Virus record (IMG/VR): IMGVR_UViG_3300007516_000103
Span: 1-28,033 of that record
Source of the DNA: a virus
Length of the DNA stretch: 28,033 bases
Strand: one strand, 5' to 3'
Position numbers and translations under genes: made by a program. Under the pieces are notes generated by a model, which was not told the DNA's origin, did not search any database, and saw only the letters and a list, made by a program, of their open reading frames with translations. Below, one piece after another: positions 4,349-13,682 of this stretch (its first letter is position 1; every line of letters begins with the position of its first letter).

Positions 4349-6547
4349 TTGAATTTTTGGACAGGTATATCTAATAGTTCTTATAAACTTTCTGAGATAC
4401 CTTCTTTTAACCCAGTTACAGATCGATATGAGTATCTGGATTTTTGGAAGAGTGAGAAAAGAAAATGTATAGAAGGGACCTGGCAATCTGGTAAATGGAT
4501 GCCAGGCCCTTTATACTTTTATATTAACTACTTCCATATCAAAGCCCAAGATATAAAGTCTGTCGGTGAAAAACTTATCCTTCCTTGGCTAAGAGACATT
4601 GACTGGGAGTTGTTTTTGCTTTATGAAGAGTGTAGAGGATTCTCTGGATTTTCTGGGGATAAGGTATATACCTGCAATAGATTCCTAGGCCCAGAAAAAG
4701 CTGTGCTTAAAGAGCTGGGAATCTTTAAATTATATATTGAAAAAGGCTTAATAAGAAAGGAAGACCTTCTCAAAACCTATACCCCAGCTAGAGATTATCT
4801 CAGAACAGTGCAGCTAACTGCAATGGGAAAGCCTTTATACGACAACAAGGCAAAGAACTTTATCTCTATGCAGTCCCGAGGTTCGGGAAAAAGTTTCTCC
4901 AGCGCTGCTATTATTGCACATAACTTTATTTTCGGAGGTTCGACAGACTATGATTATTATCTCCAAATAAAAGCAGAAGGAGGAGATGCAAAGTCTGACA
5001 CTATAGTTGGAGCTATCGATACAAAATATTCTAAGCCTTTAATAGACAAAGTTCTTTTAGGTTATAGCAAACTACCTGGGGAAGTCCAATATTTAGATAC
5101 AACTTTTAGGGCCCCTTTCTATGTTGGCTTTAAAGGTTCTCCCAGAGAAAACAGAGACTTCACAAATAAACATGGTTCTGTAGTTTACCACAGAACTTTC
5201 AGAAACAACCCTCTTGCTGGTAATGCTGGTCGACCAAACTTGATGGTCATCGATGAGATTGGTTTCTTTGATATTTTAGCAGAAGCACTTGCGGGTGTGG
5301 AAGGTTCTCAAGTATCTCAGATACATAACAGACTTGTTATATGGATGTTAGGTACAGGAGGATATGTAAATGGAGGTTCTATAAACTATGTAGAACATAT
5401 TTTTAGAGACCCTGAAAAATATAACTGTTTAGCTTTTGATGACGAGTGGGAGAAGCGAGGTAAGATAGGATACTTTGTACCTATTACTAAAGCTAACAAT
5501 ACTTTCAAAAAAGGAGAGAATCTAGTTACAGATTTAGAAACAGCTCTTAAATACGAGAACATCCAAAGACAAAAAAAGAAAGGGGATAGAAAGAAATACT
5601 CCGGACATATTATTAACTCTCCCTTAGTTCCTTCTGAAGTTTTCCTATTAACAGAAGGTACAAGATTCCCAACAATACTTCTCAAAGACCACTTGCAAGA
5701 ACTACTTGGGGGCTCTAGAAAATATTTAGTCGATCATTCTTATAGAGGTTGGATGAAATTTAATGACCAATCTGAGCCCTATCTAGATGTCTCCGAAAAT
5801 GCTTTTCCAATAAGAAACTACCCAATAGGCAAAACCAACAAAGGTGTAGAAGAAGACCCAACAGGTTGTGTAGAGATTTTCTTAAAACCTGTAAAAGGAG
5901 AACATGGAGACGTAGCAAGAAATAGGTATATCGCAGGAGCTGACGTTGTAGACAAAGACAGAGCTACTACTGATTCCCTTCCTTCTATATTTATCTACGA
6001 CCGTTTAACAAATAAGATTTGTGCTGAGTATACTGGAAGAACAGATGATGCAAAGTTTTTCTATGAACAAGCCAGAATGTTGTGTTTATACTACAAAGCT
6101 AGCTTGATGTACGAGCAAAACCTTGTAGGTTTATTTACTTATTTCTCCCAACATAACAGTACTTATCTGTTAGCAGATACTCCTAGACAACTAAGAAACT
6201 CAGACACTTACAGAGAAAATACCAATACCGCTAAAGGTATCAACGCTAGTACAAAAGTTAATTCAACAGCAGTTGACTTTATTGCTTCATGGCTTATCAG
6301 CCCAGTTGCAAAAGATAAAGAAGTAATGAACCTTACTACTATACAATCTCCAGCTCTTATTCAAGAGCTTATCAAGTGGAATACAAGTAATAACACAGAT
6401 AGGGTTTCTGCTTTAGGAATGCTATTCTGGCACGAAGAGACTTTAAATAAAGTAGAGAGAGCGAACACAGAAAAAACAATGGCTTTTGTAGAAAGCGAGT
6501 TTTTTGCTAAACGAGGATTAATATCACACCATGAGCAAGTATACTGA
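4349..6547 (+). CDS. Terminase large subunit (TerL), 732 residues
   Basis: TerL is the ATP-driven motor and nuclease that packages DNA into the prohead. Walker A is SRGSGKS (residues 176-182) and Walker B is NLMVIDEIG (297-305, with the acidic pair D302-E303). The RNase-H-fold nuclease domain starts near 525, and likely metal-binding acids are in GADVVD (D532 or D535), LMYEQN (E589) and NNTDRVSALGM (D684). The length is in the range of crAss-like TerL proteins, which are longer than most. The start is TTG at 4349, only two bases after the preceding stop; the next in-frame Met is near residue 51, inside a conserved-looking W-M-P-G-P motif, so TTG is preferred. The gene overlaps the portal gene by 17 bases. 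Confidence 0.95.
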   Translation: MNFWTGISNSSYKLSEIPSFNPVTDRYEYLDFWKSEKRKCIEGTWQSGKWMPGPLYFYINYFHIKAQDIKSVGEKLILPWLRDIDWELFLLYEECRGFSGFSGDKVYTCNRFLGPEKAVLKELGIFKLYIEKGLIRKEDLLKTYTPARDYLRTVQLTAMGKPLYDNKAKNFISMQSRGSGKSFSSAAIIAHNFIFGGSTDYDYYLQIKAEGGDAKSDTIVGAIDTKYSKPLIDKVLLGYSKLPGEVQYLDTTFRAPFYVGFKGSPRENRDFTNKHGSVVYHRTFRNNPLAGNAGRPNLMVIDEIGFFDILAEALAGVEGSQVSQIHNRLVIWMLGTGGYVNGGSINYVEHIFRDPEKYNCLAFDDEWEKRGKIGYFVPITKANNTFKKGENLVTDLETALKYENIQRQKKKGDRKKYSGHIINSPLVPSEVFLLTEGTRFPTILLKDHLQELLGGSRKYLVDHSYRGWMKFNDQSEPYLDVSENAFPIRNYPIGKTNKGVEEDPTGCVEIFLKPVKGEHGDVARNRYIAGADVVDKDRATTDSLPSIFIYDRLTNKICAEYTGRTDDAKFFYEQARMLCLYYKASLMYEQNLVGLFTYFSQHNSTYLLADTPRQLRNSDTYRENTNTAKGINASTKVNSTAVDFIASWLISPVAKDKEVMNLTTIQSPALIQELIKWNTSNNTDRVSALGMLFWHEETLNKVERANTEKTMAFVESEFFAKRGLISHHEQVY

Positions 6548-8951
6548 ACAATCCACATCAATAGTAGCCAACTTAGGCTTTCCTCCTCAAAAATTAAACG
6601 AGGCCAGTAAAGGAGATGCTTGGCATAAAAAGCATTTAGATTATGCGGAGTCTTTTGTAGTTTATAGTTCTTCAGATGAAGATTATGAAAACATGAATGA
6701 GAACTATAATCTTCGTGTTAATGTTATAGATGTAAACAAATATGTTACCCAGTTAGACCCAAATAAAATGGGCATGGATAAGTTCCCGGCTAAGTTTAAG
6801 CACGTAGGAATTGGAAATGCAAAGATCAATTTGCTATTAGGTGACTATGCAGGAATGGACAAAGACTTCAGGGCTTATGTGTCTAACAACGATTCTATAG
6901 GAATTGATAATAAAACAGATGAGCTTAAGAAAAAACTCCTCATTAAGATAGATTCTTTGGTTACTAATCAAGAGATGCCAGAAGAGCAACTTCAAGAGGA
7001 ATTAAAGAAATTGCAAGAATGGGCTAAGTACTCTTTTCAATCTATAGGAGAGAAAGTCGCTAATGCTATTCTCAAAAAAGAATTCATGGAGCATAACTAT
7101 GAATTTGTTTTTTCTACAACTTTTGAAGATTTACTAGTTTCCGGAAGAGCCATAATGCTAGTAGACATAGTAGGTAAAAAACCTATTATGGAAAGGCTTC
7201 ATCCTATGAATGTAAAGTCTATAGGAACTACAGACAGCATGTATCTCCATGAGAAAGATATTATCCTGATTACAGAATATATGTCTACTGGTAAAATACA
7301 TGATAGATATTGGGATAAACTTAAAGAAGCCGAAGTTTCCAAATTAGAAAAAACTCCTCACTTAGGCCTTAGCTCAGGGAATCCTCATGATATAAATGGC
7401 GGAATGACTCTGCTTACAAATTCTGAAATAGGAAGTTCAGTAGAAGCTAATGTCATTCAAATGCTTAGCAAAGATGAATATCGTAGTGCTAGTCATAATA
7501 ATTCAGATAGAAATGCTCTAGGAGAATGGAGAGTAATTACAATTTTCTGGAAATCAAAAAGGAAAGTTGGGGAACGTACATCGATAGACCCAGATACGGG
7601 CGATGAAAAGATAGACTACGTGAATGAACACTACGTAGCAGATACAGTTAGAGGAGAGACTGTAGATTGGAAATGGATTTCTGAGTGGAGAAAAGCAGAA
7701 CGTATTGGCAAAGATATTGATCTCTATCATGGTCCAGTAGAGCATTCAAGCAAAAGTTTAACAAACATCTCTTATGGTTTACCGCCTATTATAGGAATTA
7801 CAGCATCTACTAATTCTTATAAAATACAATCTTTGTCGGATATCATAAAGCCTTTTGATATAGCTTATGATATTGGTTTTTGGAAAAGAGAACTACAAGT
7901 AGCTACTTATAAAGGTAAGGCAACTGCAGTAAACCCTTCAATGATACCAGCAGGATGGGACCCTCAGAAATTTTTGCACTTTGCTGAAATTGATAAAGTA
8001 TTATTCCTCGACCCTACACAAGAAATTCTTAAAGGCCCTAACCAAGGAAAATCTGCGGGAATGTTCAACACGTTCTTTACTCAAGAAGTAAGCCTAGGTT
8101 CTGATGCAGAGTCTATTCAAATGCTTTCTAGATATCTTGAATCTATAGAATACACAATGGGAAAAATCTCAGGTATTCATGGAGCTAGGGAAGGAGAAAT
8201 AGGACAACGTACAGCTGTAAGAAATGCACAATCTGAATTAGAACAATTCTCTAAAATTACAGAAAAATGGTTTGTTATAGATAATCAGTTTAGGAGACTA
8301 GTAATTAAAAAGTTCCTAGAGGTCTGTAAGATAGCTTATTATAATACCCCTGAACGAGGGATGTATCTACTAAACGAAATTGGGCAAGAATATATTAAAA
8401 TCACAAAAGACTTCACTTTTGCAGAATACGATATACATATCCCTTCTTCTAAAATCAGTAAGAAACTATTTGATGAGTTGAAAGAGCTTGGGCATGCTGC
8501 AATGCAAAACGGCCAAGCTACTATGGAACACATGGCACAAATGCTTCTTACAGATTCTGCAGCTGAAAGAATACAATTGCTTAAACAAGGAGCTAAGCAA
8601 ATTCAAGAACAACAAGCTCAACAGCAACAAGCAGCTCTTGCTTCTGCAGAAAAGATAGCGCAGTTAGAATTTGAAAAGTTTACTAAAGAATTAGAAAACA
8701 ATATAGAAGTAGCTCTTATTAATGCCGAGTCTAGAGATAGAGATTCTATAAGGAAATCTGCTCCCCAAGAAATACAACAACAAGAAAATGATAATGCACC
8801 AAATTCTTTAGATGTAAGAAAAGTTGAACAAGCAGATAGACATCATACAAATAAAATAAGTCTAGAAAAAGAAAAACTTGCTGAACAAAAACGTAAAAAT
8901 TTAGAAGATGAAGCTATAAAACGTAAACAAAAGCAAGCGCCTAAAAAATAA
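6531..8951 (+). CDS. Portal protein, crAss-like, 806 residues
   Basis: The portal forms the ring at the capsid vertex through which DNA enters and leaves. The call rests on size, position between TerL and the scaffold/capsid genes, and sequence style: mixed alpha/beta through about residue 660, with an IRKSAPQE-type helical tail. A Gln/Ala-rich stretch (KQIQEQQAQQQQAALASAEK, near 685-705) starts a long charged helical C-terminus up to KRKQKQAPKK, as expected for a portal crown or barrel plus a basic tail that touches DNA. The segment around GKISGIHGAREGEIGQRTAV (near 543-562) resembles the conserved portal region just before the stem helix. The ATG lies inside the end of TerL. Confidence 0.85.
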   Translation: MSKYTEQSTSIVANLGFPPQKLNEASKGDAWHKKHLDYAESFVVYSSSDEDYENMNENYNLRVNVIDVNKYVTQLDPNKMGMDKFPAKFKHVGIGNAKINLLLGDYAGMDKDFRAYVSNNDSIGIDNKTDELKKKLLIKIDSLVTNQEMPEEQLQEELKKLQEWAKYSFQSIGEKVANAILKKEFMEHNYEFVFSTTFEDLLVSGRAIMLVDIVGKKPIMERLHPMNVKSIGTTDSMYLHEKDIILITEYMSTGKIHDRYWDKLKEAEVSKLEKTPHLGLSSGNPHDINGGMTLLTNSEIGSSVEANVIQMLSKDEYRSASHNNSDRNALGEWRVITIFWKSKRKVGERTSIDPDTGDEKIDYVNEHYVADTVRGETVDWKWISEWRKAERIGKDIDLYHGPVEHSSKSLTNISYGLPPIIGITASTNSYKIQSLSDIIKPFDIAYDIGFWKRELQVATYKGKATAVNPSMIPAGWDPQKFLHFAEIDKVLFLDPTQEILKGPNQGKSAGMFNTFFTQEVSLGSDAESIQMLSRYLESIEYTMGKISGIHGAREGEIGQRTAVRNAQSELEQFSKITEKWFVIDNQFRRLVIKKFLEVCKIAYYNTPERGMYLLNEIGQEYIKITKDFTFAEYDIHIPSSKISKKLFDELKELGHAAMQNGQATMEHMAQMLLTDSAAERIQLLKQGAKQIQEQQAQQQQAALASAEKIAQLEFEKFTKELENNIEVALINAESRDRDSIRKSAPQEIQQQENDNAPNSLDVRKVEQADRHHTNKISLEKEKLAEQKRKNLEDEAIKRKQKQAPKK

Positions 8952-9038
8952 AAATAAAAGAAACAACTATTAGCCACATTAAAAATATGTAGTTTTATGT
9001 AACTTTTATGAAAAATAAACAGTTAAAATAAAGAGAAA

Positions 9039-10169
9039 ATGATAAAGCCACTAGGAATAGAAATAATTACTCCTGATTCAGAGAGAGGAAAGGAAATATT
9101 TAACAAATCAGAGTCAGAGACTCTAGACGTTATTTTTGATTTTAAAACCTCTGATGAAGAGGAAGAAGATGATAGTGAAAAAGAGGTTGAAGATAACAAC
9201 CCTTTTGAAAGTATCATAAGTGCAAATAAGCCTTCTGATAAAAATACAGACAACTTAGGCAAGACAAATCCTCTGTACAGATTTGCAAAAACCCTTTATG
9301 ATGAAGGATTAATTGAACTAGAAGAAGATGAAGATCTTACAAAGTTTGATACAAAACAATTTAAAGACAGAATTTCTGAAGCTATTGACAAAAAAGGCGA
9401 AGAAAAGAAAGAAGAGTATGTCAAGAACTTCTCAGGTGCCCGTAAGGTTTTCCTAGGCATAGCAGATTATTTTGATGATGAAACAGAAGCTATTCAGGTC
9501 TCAAAAGACCTTGATCTTTTAGAAAGGATTACTGATGAGACTATCGAAGAAGATGAAAAGCTTGCTGAATTTATAGTTGCTAAAACACTTGCTAGTAAAA
9601 ATTTCTCTAGGAAAGATTCTGAAAAGATGATTGAAGATCTTAAAGATCTAGGGAAATTAACAGAACGTGCAGTAGAATTCCGTCCAGGATTGAAAACTAC
9701 ACTTGATAATTATGTGGCTTCTAAAAAGACACAAAGATCACAGCTTAAAGCTTTAAAAGAAAAGCAAGATACAGATTACTATAATGATCTCTTTTCTGCT
9801 ATAGATGAATCAGAAGAAATTCTCCCTGGTCTTAAAATGACAGAAAGAACTAAAAAACTTCTGAAAGAAAAAATGATGAACCCAGTATACACTGACGAAA
9901 AAGGTCGTGCATATAACGATTTGGGTTACAAACAAAAACAACATCCTAAAGAATTCAATCTTGCGATTGAAATGCTTAACAGCTTAGGATTATTTGAATT
10001 CGATAAAAAAGGTGGCTACAGTCCAGATCTAAGTAAGATCTCAAAACTAGTAGAAACCAAAGTCAAAACTTCCGTAGACAAACTAGTTACTGATGAACAA
10101 CAAATTTCAAGGTCATCTTCTAGTGCAAGTACAATGTTAGAAGAACTTAAAAGGGCTATGGGAAGTTAA
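9039..10169 (+). CDS. Scaffold-like head protein, 376 residues
   Basis: The gene lies between portal and major capsid protein, where tailed phages place the scaffold. The protein is very rich in Glu, Asp and Lys and predicted mainly helical. An acidic run DEEEEDDSEKEVED spans residues 39-52. A PLYRFAKTLYDEGLIELEED section (about 79-98) follows; such a short folded patch between acidic linkers is common in crAss-like proteins at this place. The C-terminus (residues ~340-376) is Ser-rich, then basic (LEELKRAMGS), as in scaffold tails that bind the capsid protein. No protease motif is visible. An 87-base AT-rich gap precedes it. Confidence 0.7.
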   Translation: MIKPLGIEIITPDSERGKEIFNKSESETLDVIFDFKTSDEEEEDDSEKEVEDNNPFESIISANKPSDKNTDNLGKTNPLYRFAKTLYDEGLIELEEDEDLTKFDTKQFKDRISEAIDKKGEEKKEEYVKNFSGARKVFLGIADYFDDETEAIQVSKDLDLLERITDETIEEDEKLAEFIVAKTLASKNFSRKDSEKMIEDLKDLGKLTERAVEFRPGLKTTLDNYVASKKTQRSQLKALKEKQDTDYYNDLFSAIDESEEILPGLKMTERTKKLLKEKMMNPVYTDEKGRAYNDLGYKQKQHPKEFNLAIEMLNSLGLFEFDKKGGYSPDLSKISKLVETKVKTSVDKLVTDEQQISRSSSSASTMLEELKRAMGS

Positions 10170-10195
10170 AAATAAAATAAAACAAATAACATATA

Positions 10196-11731
10196 ATGCA
10201 GAATCTATTTAAAAACCAAGTATACCAGGCCAAAGATATGAAGGCCTCGTTGCTACACAGCAACCATTTGTTCTCTATGTACCAACAGGAGCCACAGTTG
10301 CTATCACGATTTATTCGTCAACTAAGCCAGATGTACTTGAAAAGGTCTGCTGTCAATTTCGTTGAACAATTTGAAGTTATGGAGGTAGAGCAAGAAGAAG
10401 GCTTTTACCAATGGCTTGTCAAAGGGCAAGAAAACAAAAATGTCCCTTTGAAAGATGCTGAAACCCTAGATGGTGGAACTGTTTCTGGTAATACTTTCCC
10501 AGTAGCATATGGCTCTAACAGAGCACGTATCATCCTTGTATTCAATGAGCCTTTCTTCTCTAACACAGAAATTATTAAAGGTGAAACTGATGATTATCAC
10601 TTCCTTATTAAGCGTAGCTATGAAGAAGGTGGTCAGTACAAATACGAGACAGAACTTGTAAACGATGACCTAGAAATTGCAGTTCCTCTTGAGGACCTTG
10701 CAATTGGAAAGCGTTTTGCAAAACTGTATGGTGCTGTACCAGGAACACTTTCTTATGAAGGTGCTCAGACTTGGTTCACTTCTCCTTTTAAAATGCAAAA
10801 TAGACCAACAATGGTACGTGGAGAATTCCAAGTAGCAGGTTCCATGATTGAAAAAGGAATCAATGAGCCATTGTTGTTCCCGTTTTCTTTGAATGGTAAG
10901 ACATATGAAGTATGGGTCAACTATATCGAAATGTTGGTGAAAGCTCAGGTTGATGAAATGGAAGCAATGGCTTCTCTATATGGTAAAAAGAACTGGAGTA
11001 ATACCGGTCAAATATTGAACCTTGACGATAAGACCAAGTTTGAAATTACTACTGGAGCTGGATTCTTCGATCAAATTGCCCCAGGTAATCAACATAAGTA
11101 TAACACTTTTGATATTACTCACCTTTGTGAAATGGCCCTTGATATGTCTATCGGACGTATCCCAAGAGATGGAAAAGGCCGTCATCTTCACATCCTAACA
11201 GGAGAAAGAGGAGCAATGGAGATAGCTAAGTCTATCGATCAAAAGCAGTCTACTTCTAAGTTCTACGTTACTAACCAGTCAGCTGCTAATGAAGCAGGAA
11301 TGTCTGTTGGTAAAGGTGCACCTGGAAATATTGGACATGCAAATTCTCTGAAGTATGGTAGCCAGTTCACTGAATATCACTACTACAACGGAGTAAGGCT
11401 TACAGTTGAAATCCTTGATTTCTTGGATGATGATGTAACTTTCCCATCTAAGCATCCACTTGGAATGGGTAATGCAGAATCTCACCGTATGATCGTTATG
11501 GGTCTAGGGGAAGATTCTGGTATCAAAAGGATCAAAGTTAAAGGTCGTAATGATATCGTCCGAGTAATCCCTGGACTACGTGATCCTTATACTCCTGGAG
11601 GAAAAGGATCAACTTCTCCAACACATGCATCTTCTAAACTTGATGGTTATGAAGTAGTTTGTGCTAAGTGGGGCGGTCTAAACATTGAGGATCCAACCAA
11701 GGTTCTTGATTGGCAGTTGAACATTGCCTAA
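10196..11731 (+). CDS. Major capsid protein, HK97-fold, crAss-like, 511 residues
   Basis: This is the shell-forming protein. Support comes from its position after the scaffold-like gene, a length like that of crAss-like capsid proteins, and more polished codon use (more GC-ending codons such as CGT, ATC, AAG) as seen in highly expressed genes. The helical N-terminus (MQNLFKNQVYQAKDMKASLL) is followed by a region with FYQWLVKGQENKNVPLKD (75-92). A middle section (about 190-215) reads GTLSYEGAQTWFTSPFKMQN, and a C-terminal domain has DITHLCEMALDMSIGRIPRD and HILTGERGAMEIAKS. No N-terminal protease site is obvious. A two-tier terminator follows directly, so its transcript can end here and be more abundant than the downstream genes. 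Confidence 0.88.
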   Translation: MQNLFKNQVYQAKDMKASLLHSNHLFSMYQQEPQLLSRFIRQLSQMYLKRSAVNFVEQFEVMEVEQEEGFYQWLVKGQENKNVPLKDAETLDGGTVSGNTFPVAYGSNRARIILVFNEPFFSNTEIIKGETDDYHFLIKRSYEEGGQYKYETELVNDDLEIAVPLEDLAIGKRFAKLYGAVPGTLSYEGAQTWFTSPFKMQNRPTMVRGEFQVAGSMIEKGINEPLLFPFSLNGKTYEVWVNYIEMLVKAQVDEMEAMASLYGKKNWSNTGQILNLDDKTKFEITTGAGFFDQIAPGNQHKYNTFDITHLCEMALDMSIGRIPRDGKGRHLHILTGERGAMEIAKSIDQKQSTSKFYVTNQSAANEAGMSVGKGAPGNIGHANSLKYGSQFTEYHYYNGVRLTVEILDFLDDDVTFPSKHPLGMGNAESHRMIVMGLGEDSGIKRIKVKGRNDIVRVIPGLRDPYTPGGKGSTSPTHASSKLDGYEVVCAKWGGLNIEDPTKVLDWQLNIA

Positions 11732-11738
11732 TTAATTT

Positions 11739-11785
11739 ACAAGCAAAAAGGGGAAGTATAACTGCTTCCCCTTAATGCTTGTTTT
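11739..11785 (+). terminator. Two-tier intrinsic terminator after the major capsid gene
   Basis: The outer stem ACAAGCA (11739-11745) pairs with TGCTTGT (11776-11782). The inner stem AAGGGGAAG (11748-11756) pairs with CTTCCCCTT (11765-11773) around an eight-base loop. Two A on each side form a small internal bulge between tiers. TTT follows. It starts seven bases after the capsid stop. Confidence 0.85.
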
Positions 11786-11802
11786 ACAACAATAAATTTT
11801 AA

Positions 11803-11934
11803 ATGGAGGGTAAATCAGCATTACAAGAAGCGTTAGAAAAACGTGACAAAGAAAGACAAGAAAAAATAGATGCAGGAGAACTTGAGGTCTGTAATATAGA
11901 AAACCCAGATGATTGTGACAGCTGCGGAGCTTAA
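11803..11934 (+). CDS. Very small Cys-containing protein, 43 residues
   Basis: The ATG lies 18 bases after the capsid terminator. The translation has a charged helix (SALQEALEKRDKERQEKIDA, 5-24) followed by a short tail with three Cys (C30, C38, C41) in the context ENPDDCDSCGA. The Cys pair with an acidic neighbour could bind a metal ion, but three Cys alone do not prove it. It fills the gap between the terminator and the next structural gene, with an A-rich leader before the latter. No family recognised. Confidence 0.6.
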   Translation: MEGKSALQEALEKRDKERQEKIDAGELEVCNIENPDDCDSCGA

Positions 11935-11961
11935 TTAAAAAACAAAGAAAAACAAATTAAA

Positions 11962-12879
11962 ATGAGTGAAAACGTAAACAATCCATATCTTGAAAATAGA
12001 GTGGTAGAAGTAAAACCAGTACAAGCTGGTAAAAAATGGAACAAACTTTTGGTGAATGCTGCTGAAAAAGCAAAAGATCCACATTTGTTTAAAGGCACTG
12101 CAAAAGTGTATTCTGTTCCAAGACGTTCTTTTGAACAAGGTGGGTCACTAGTAGAAGTACTAGACTCTACTGAAAGAAAAATGGTTCCTGAGTATAATAA
12201 AGAAATGACTGAAAGAGAGTATTTTGAAGCTGTACTAAATGCAGATTTGAATATTCATTCTAGCGCTAGTTTCTTTTGGCAAGAAGATAAAAGAGGGAAG
12301 ATCAGTATTGATGAAGAAGGTAGAACCCTTAACCTCAGAGACCCTTTGCATATGTTAAACTACAAAGTAGCTTTAGCTAATAAAAAATATATTGCGTCTT
12401 CCCCAGAAGAGTACCACGCTTTTAAAAGGCCTACACAAGAATTTGTAATCACAGATATCTCTAGAGAAAGAGATAGGCTTGTAGAGAAAAATCTTGAAAG
12501 AGGTAAGCAATACGCAGAGTTTATTAAGAAGTTTGAAAGCAAACAAAAAATGCTTGACTTCCTTCTTGTAGCAGGAATCAGAGTAGCTAAGAATCAAGAC
12601 ATGAAACAGATTCAGGCTTCTTACACAGAGCTTTTTGATAAGAGTCCTAAGCTATTTATAGAAATGACTAAGGACCCATACTATGAAGAAAAGCTTATGA
12701 TTTCTAAAGCTGTACACTTAAGTCTTTTTATAAAGAGACATGATGTATACACTACAGATTCTGGCCAAGAAATTGGTAAAATTTCTGATGTTGTTACTTG
12801 GATTAATAACCCAGAGAACCAAGCTTCAGTAATCAGAATAAAGTCTCAAATAGAAAACCAGTTTGAACAAGAGATATGA
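11962..12879 (+). CDS. Helical virion-associated protein candidate, 305 residues
   Basis: I do not recognise this family by name. It follows the capsid gene and overlaps the start of an adaptor gene (ATGA at 12876-12879), the place of a conserved structural protein in crAss-like genomes. The N-terminus is basic and probably flexible (residues 1-60). A middle mixed region holds LNLRDPLHMLNYKVALANKK near 120-140. Residues 165-240 are long charged helices (RERDRLVEKNLERGKQYAEF, then KMLDFLLVAGIRVAKNQDMK). The C-terminus has a compact IGKISDVVTWINNPENQ and a final helix. A head-completion or DNA-associated internal protein are both possible. Confidence 0.65.
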   Translation: MSENVNNPYLENRVVEVKPVQAGKKWNKLLVNAAEKAKDPHLFKGTAKVYSVPRRSFEQGGSLVEVLDSTERKMVPEYNKEMTEREYFEAVLNADLNIHSSASFFWQEDKRGKISIDEEGRTLNLRDPLHMLNYKVALANKKYIASSPEEYHAFKRPTQEFVITDISRERDRLVEKNLERGKQYAEFIKKFESKQKMLDFLLVAGIRVAKNQDMKQIQASYTELFDKSPKLFIEMTKDPYYEEKLMISKAVHLSLFIKRHDVYTTDSGQEIGKISDVVTWINNPENQASVIRIKSQIENQFEQEI

Positions 12880-13643
12880 CCTCTATAGAACAGGCAGATA
12901 ATTTACTGTTTTTATTGAACAGAGCTAATGCAGGAGCTAGTTTTTCGTATAGCGATAAAAAACTATCCCAGGTTTTGACTATGGCGCAATGGCACTATAT
13001 CTACAGCTTTGTAAATAAAAAATCTAATGCAGGAATGTCTGGTCTAGAGGAAACAGAAATAAGGGGTCAGGGCCTTTCCAATTTAATGCGACAGGCCCTA
13101 GACTTACCTTCTTATACTCCACAAAGTATGTATGAAAACAGCAGAGTTTTCGACTTGCCTGAAGACTTTATGTGGGCTATAGATGAAACGGTTCTTCTTT
13201 CTAACAAAGATTGCGAAGATGTTAGGGCTCTTGTTATTCCTGTCAGACATGATGAGGTAGCAAGAAACATACGTAACATTTATAAAAAGCCTGTAATAAA
13301 TGCTGTTGATGCCAGAGTTTGGAGAATCTACCATAACTATAAAGAATATATCCCAGTAATATATCATCCTTTAGATGATGTAGAAAAGACTTCAAAGACT
13401 ACAAAAATTAATCGTCACGAACTGATACTGCCTGTTGAAACAACAAATACAAAATATTCTTTAAGATATTTGAAACTTCCTGAGAGTATTATCGTAGACA
13501 AAAATGTGGGGAGCAATAATGTAGATTGTGAACTAGACCCCCAGGTTCATCAAACAATCGTAGAAATAGCTAGAGATATAATGTTAGATACTGTGAAAGA
13601 ACAAAAATCGCAGTCTACTGTAGATCTGGAAAATTTAGAATAA
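12876..13643 (+). CDS. Ring/tail-adaptor protein, crAss-like candidate, 255 residues
   Basis: Adaptor rings stack under the portal and join it to the tail. The N-terminal half is helical (ADNLLFLLNRANAGASFSYS, 7-26). A middle beta section has RVFDLPEDFMWAIDETVLLS (about 89-108) and KYSLRYLKLPESIIVD (193-208). The C-terminus ends in CELDPQVHQTIVEIARDIML: an acidic D-P motif, then H-x-x-I-V-x-x-A and a long helix, a pattern seen at the end of adaptor proteins of crAss-like and other phages, where the last helix contacts the ring above. Translational coupling to the previous gene supports a shared role. The exact ring number is not assigned. Confidence 0.7.
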   Translation: MTSIEQADNLLFLLNRANAGASFSYSDKKLSQVLTMAQWHYIYSFVNKKSNAGMSGLEETEIRGQGLSNLMRQALDLPSYTPQSMYENSRVFDLPEDFMWAIDETVLLSNKDCEDVRALVIPVRHDEVARNIRNIYKKPVINAVDARVWRIYHNYKEYIPVIYHPLDDVEKTSKTTKINRHELILPVETTNTKYSLRYLKLPESIIVDKNVGSNNVDCELDPQVHQTIVEIARDIMLDTVKEQKSQSTVDLENLE

Positions 13644-13682
13644 TTAACAATACATTTTTTAACTCATAATTTATAATTTATC

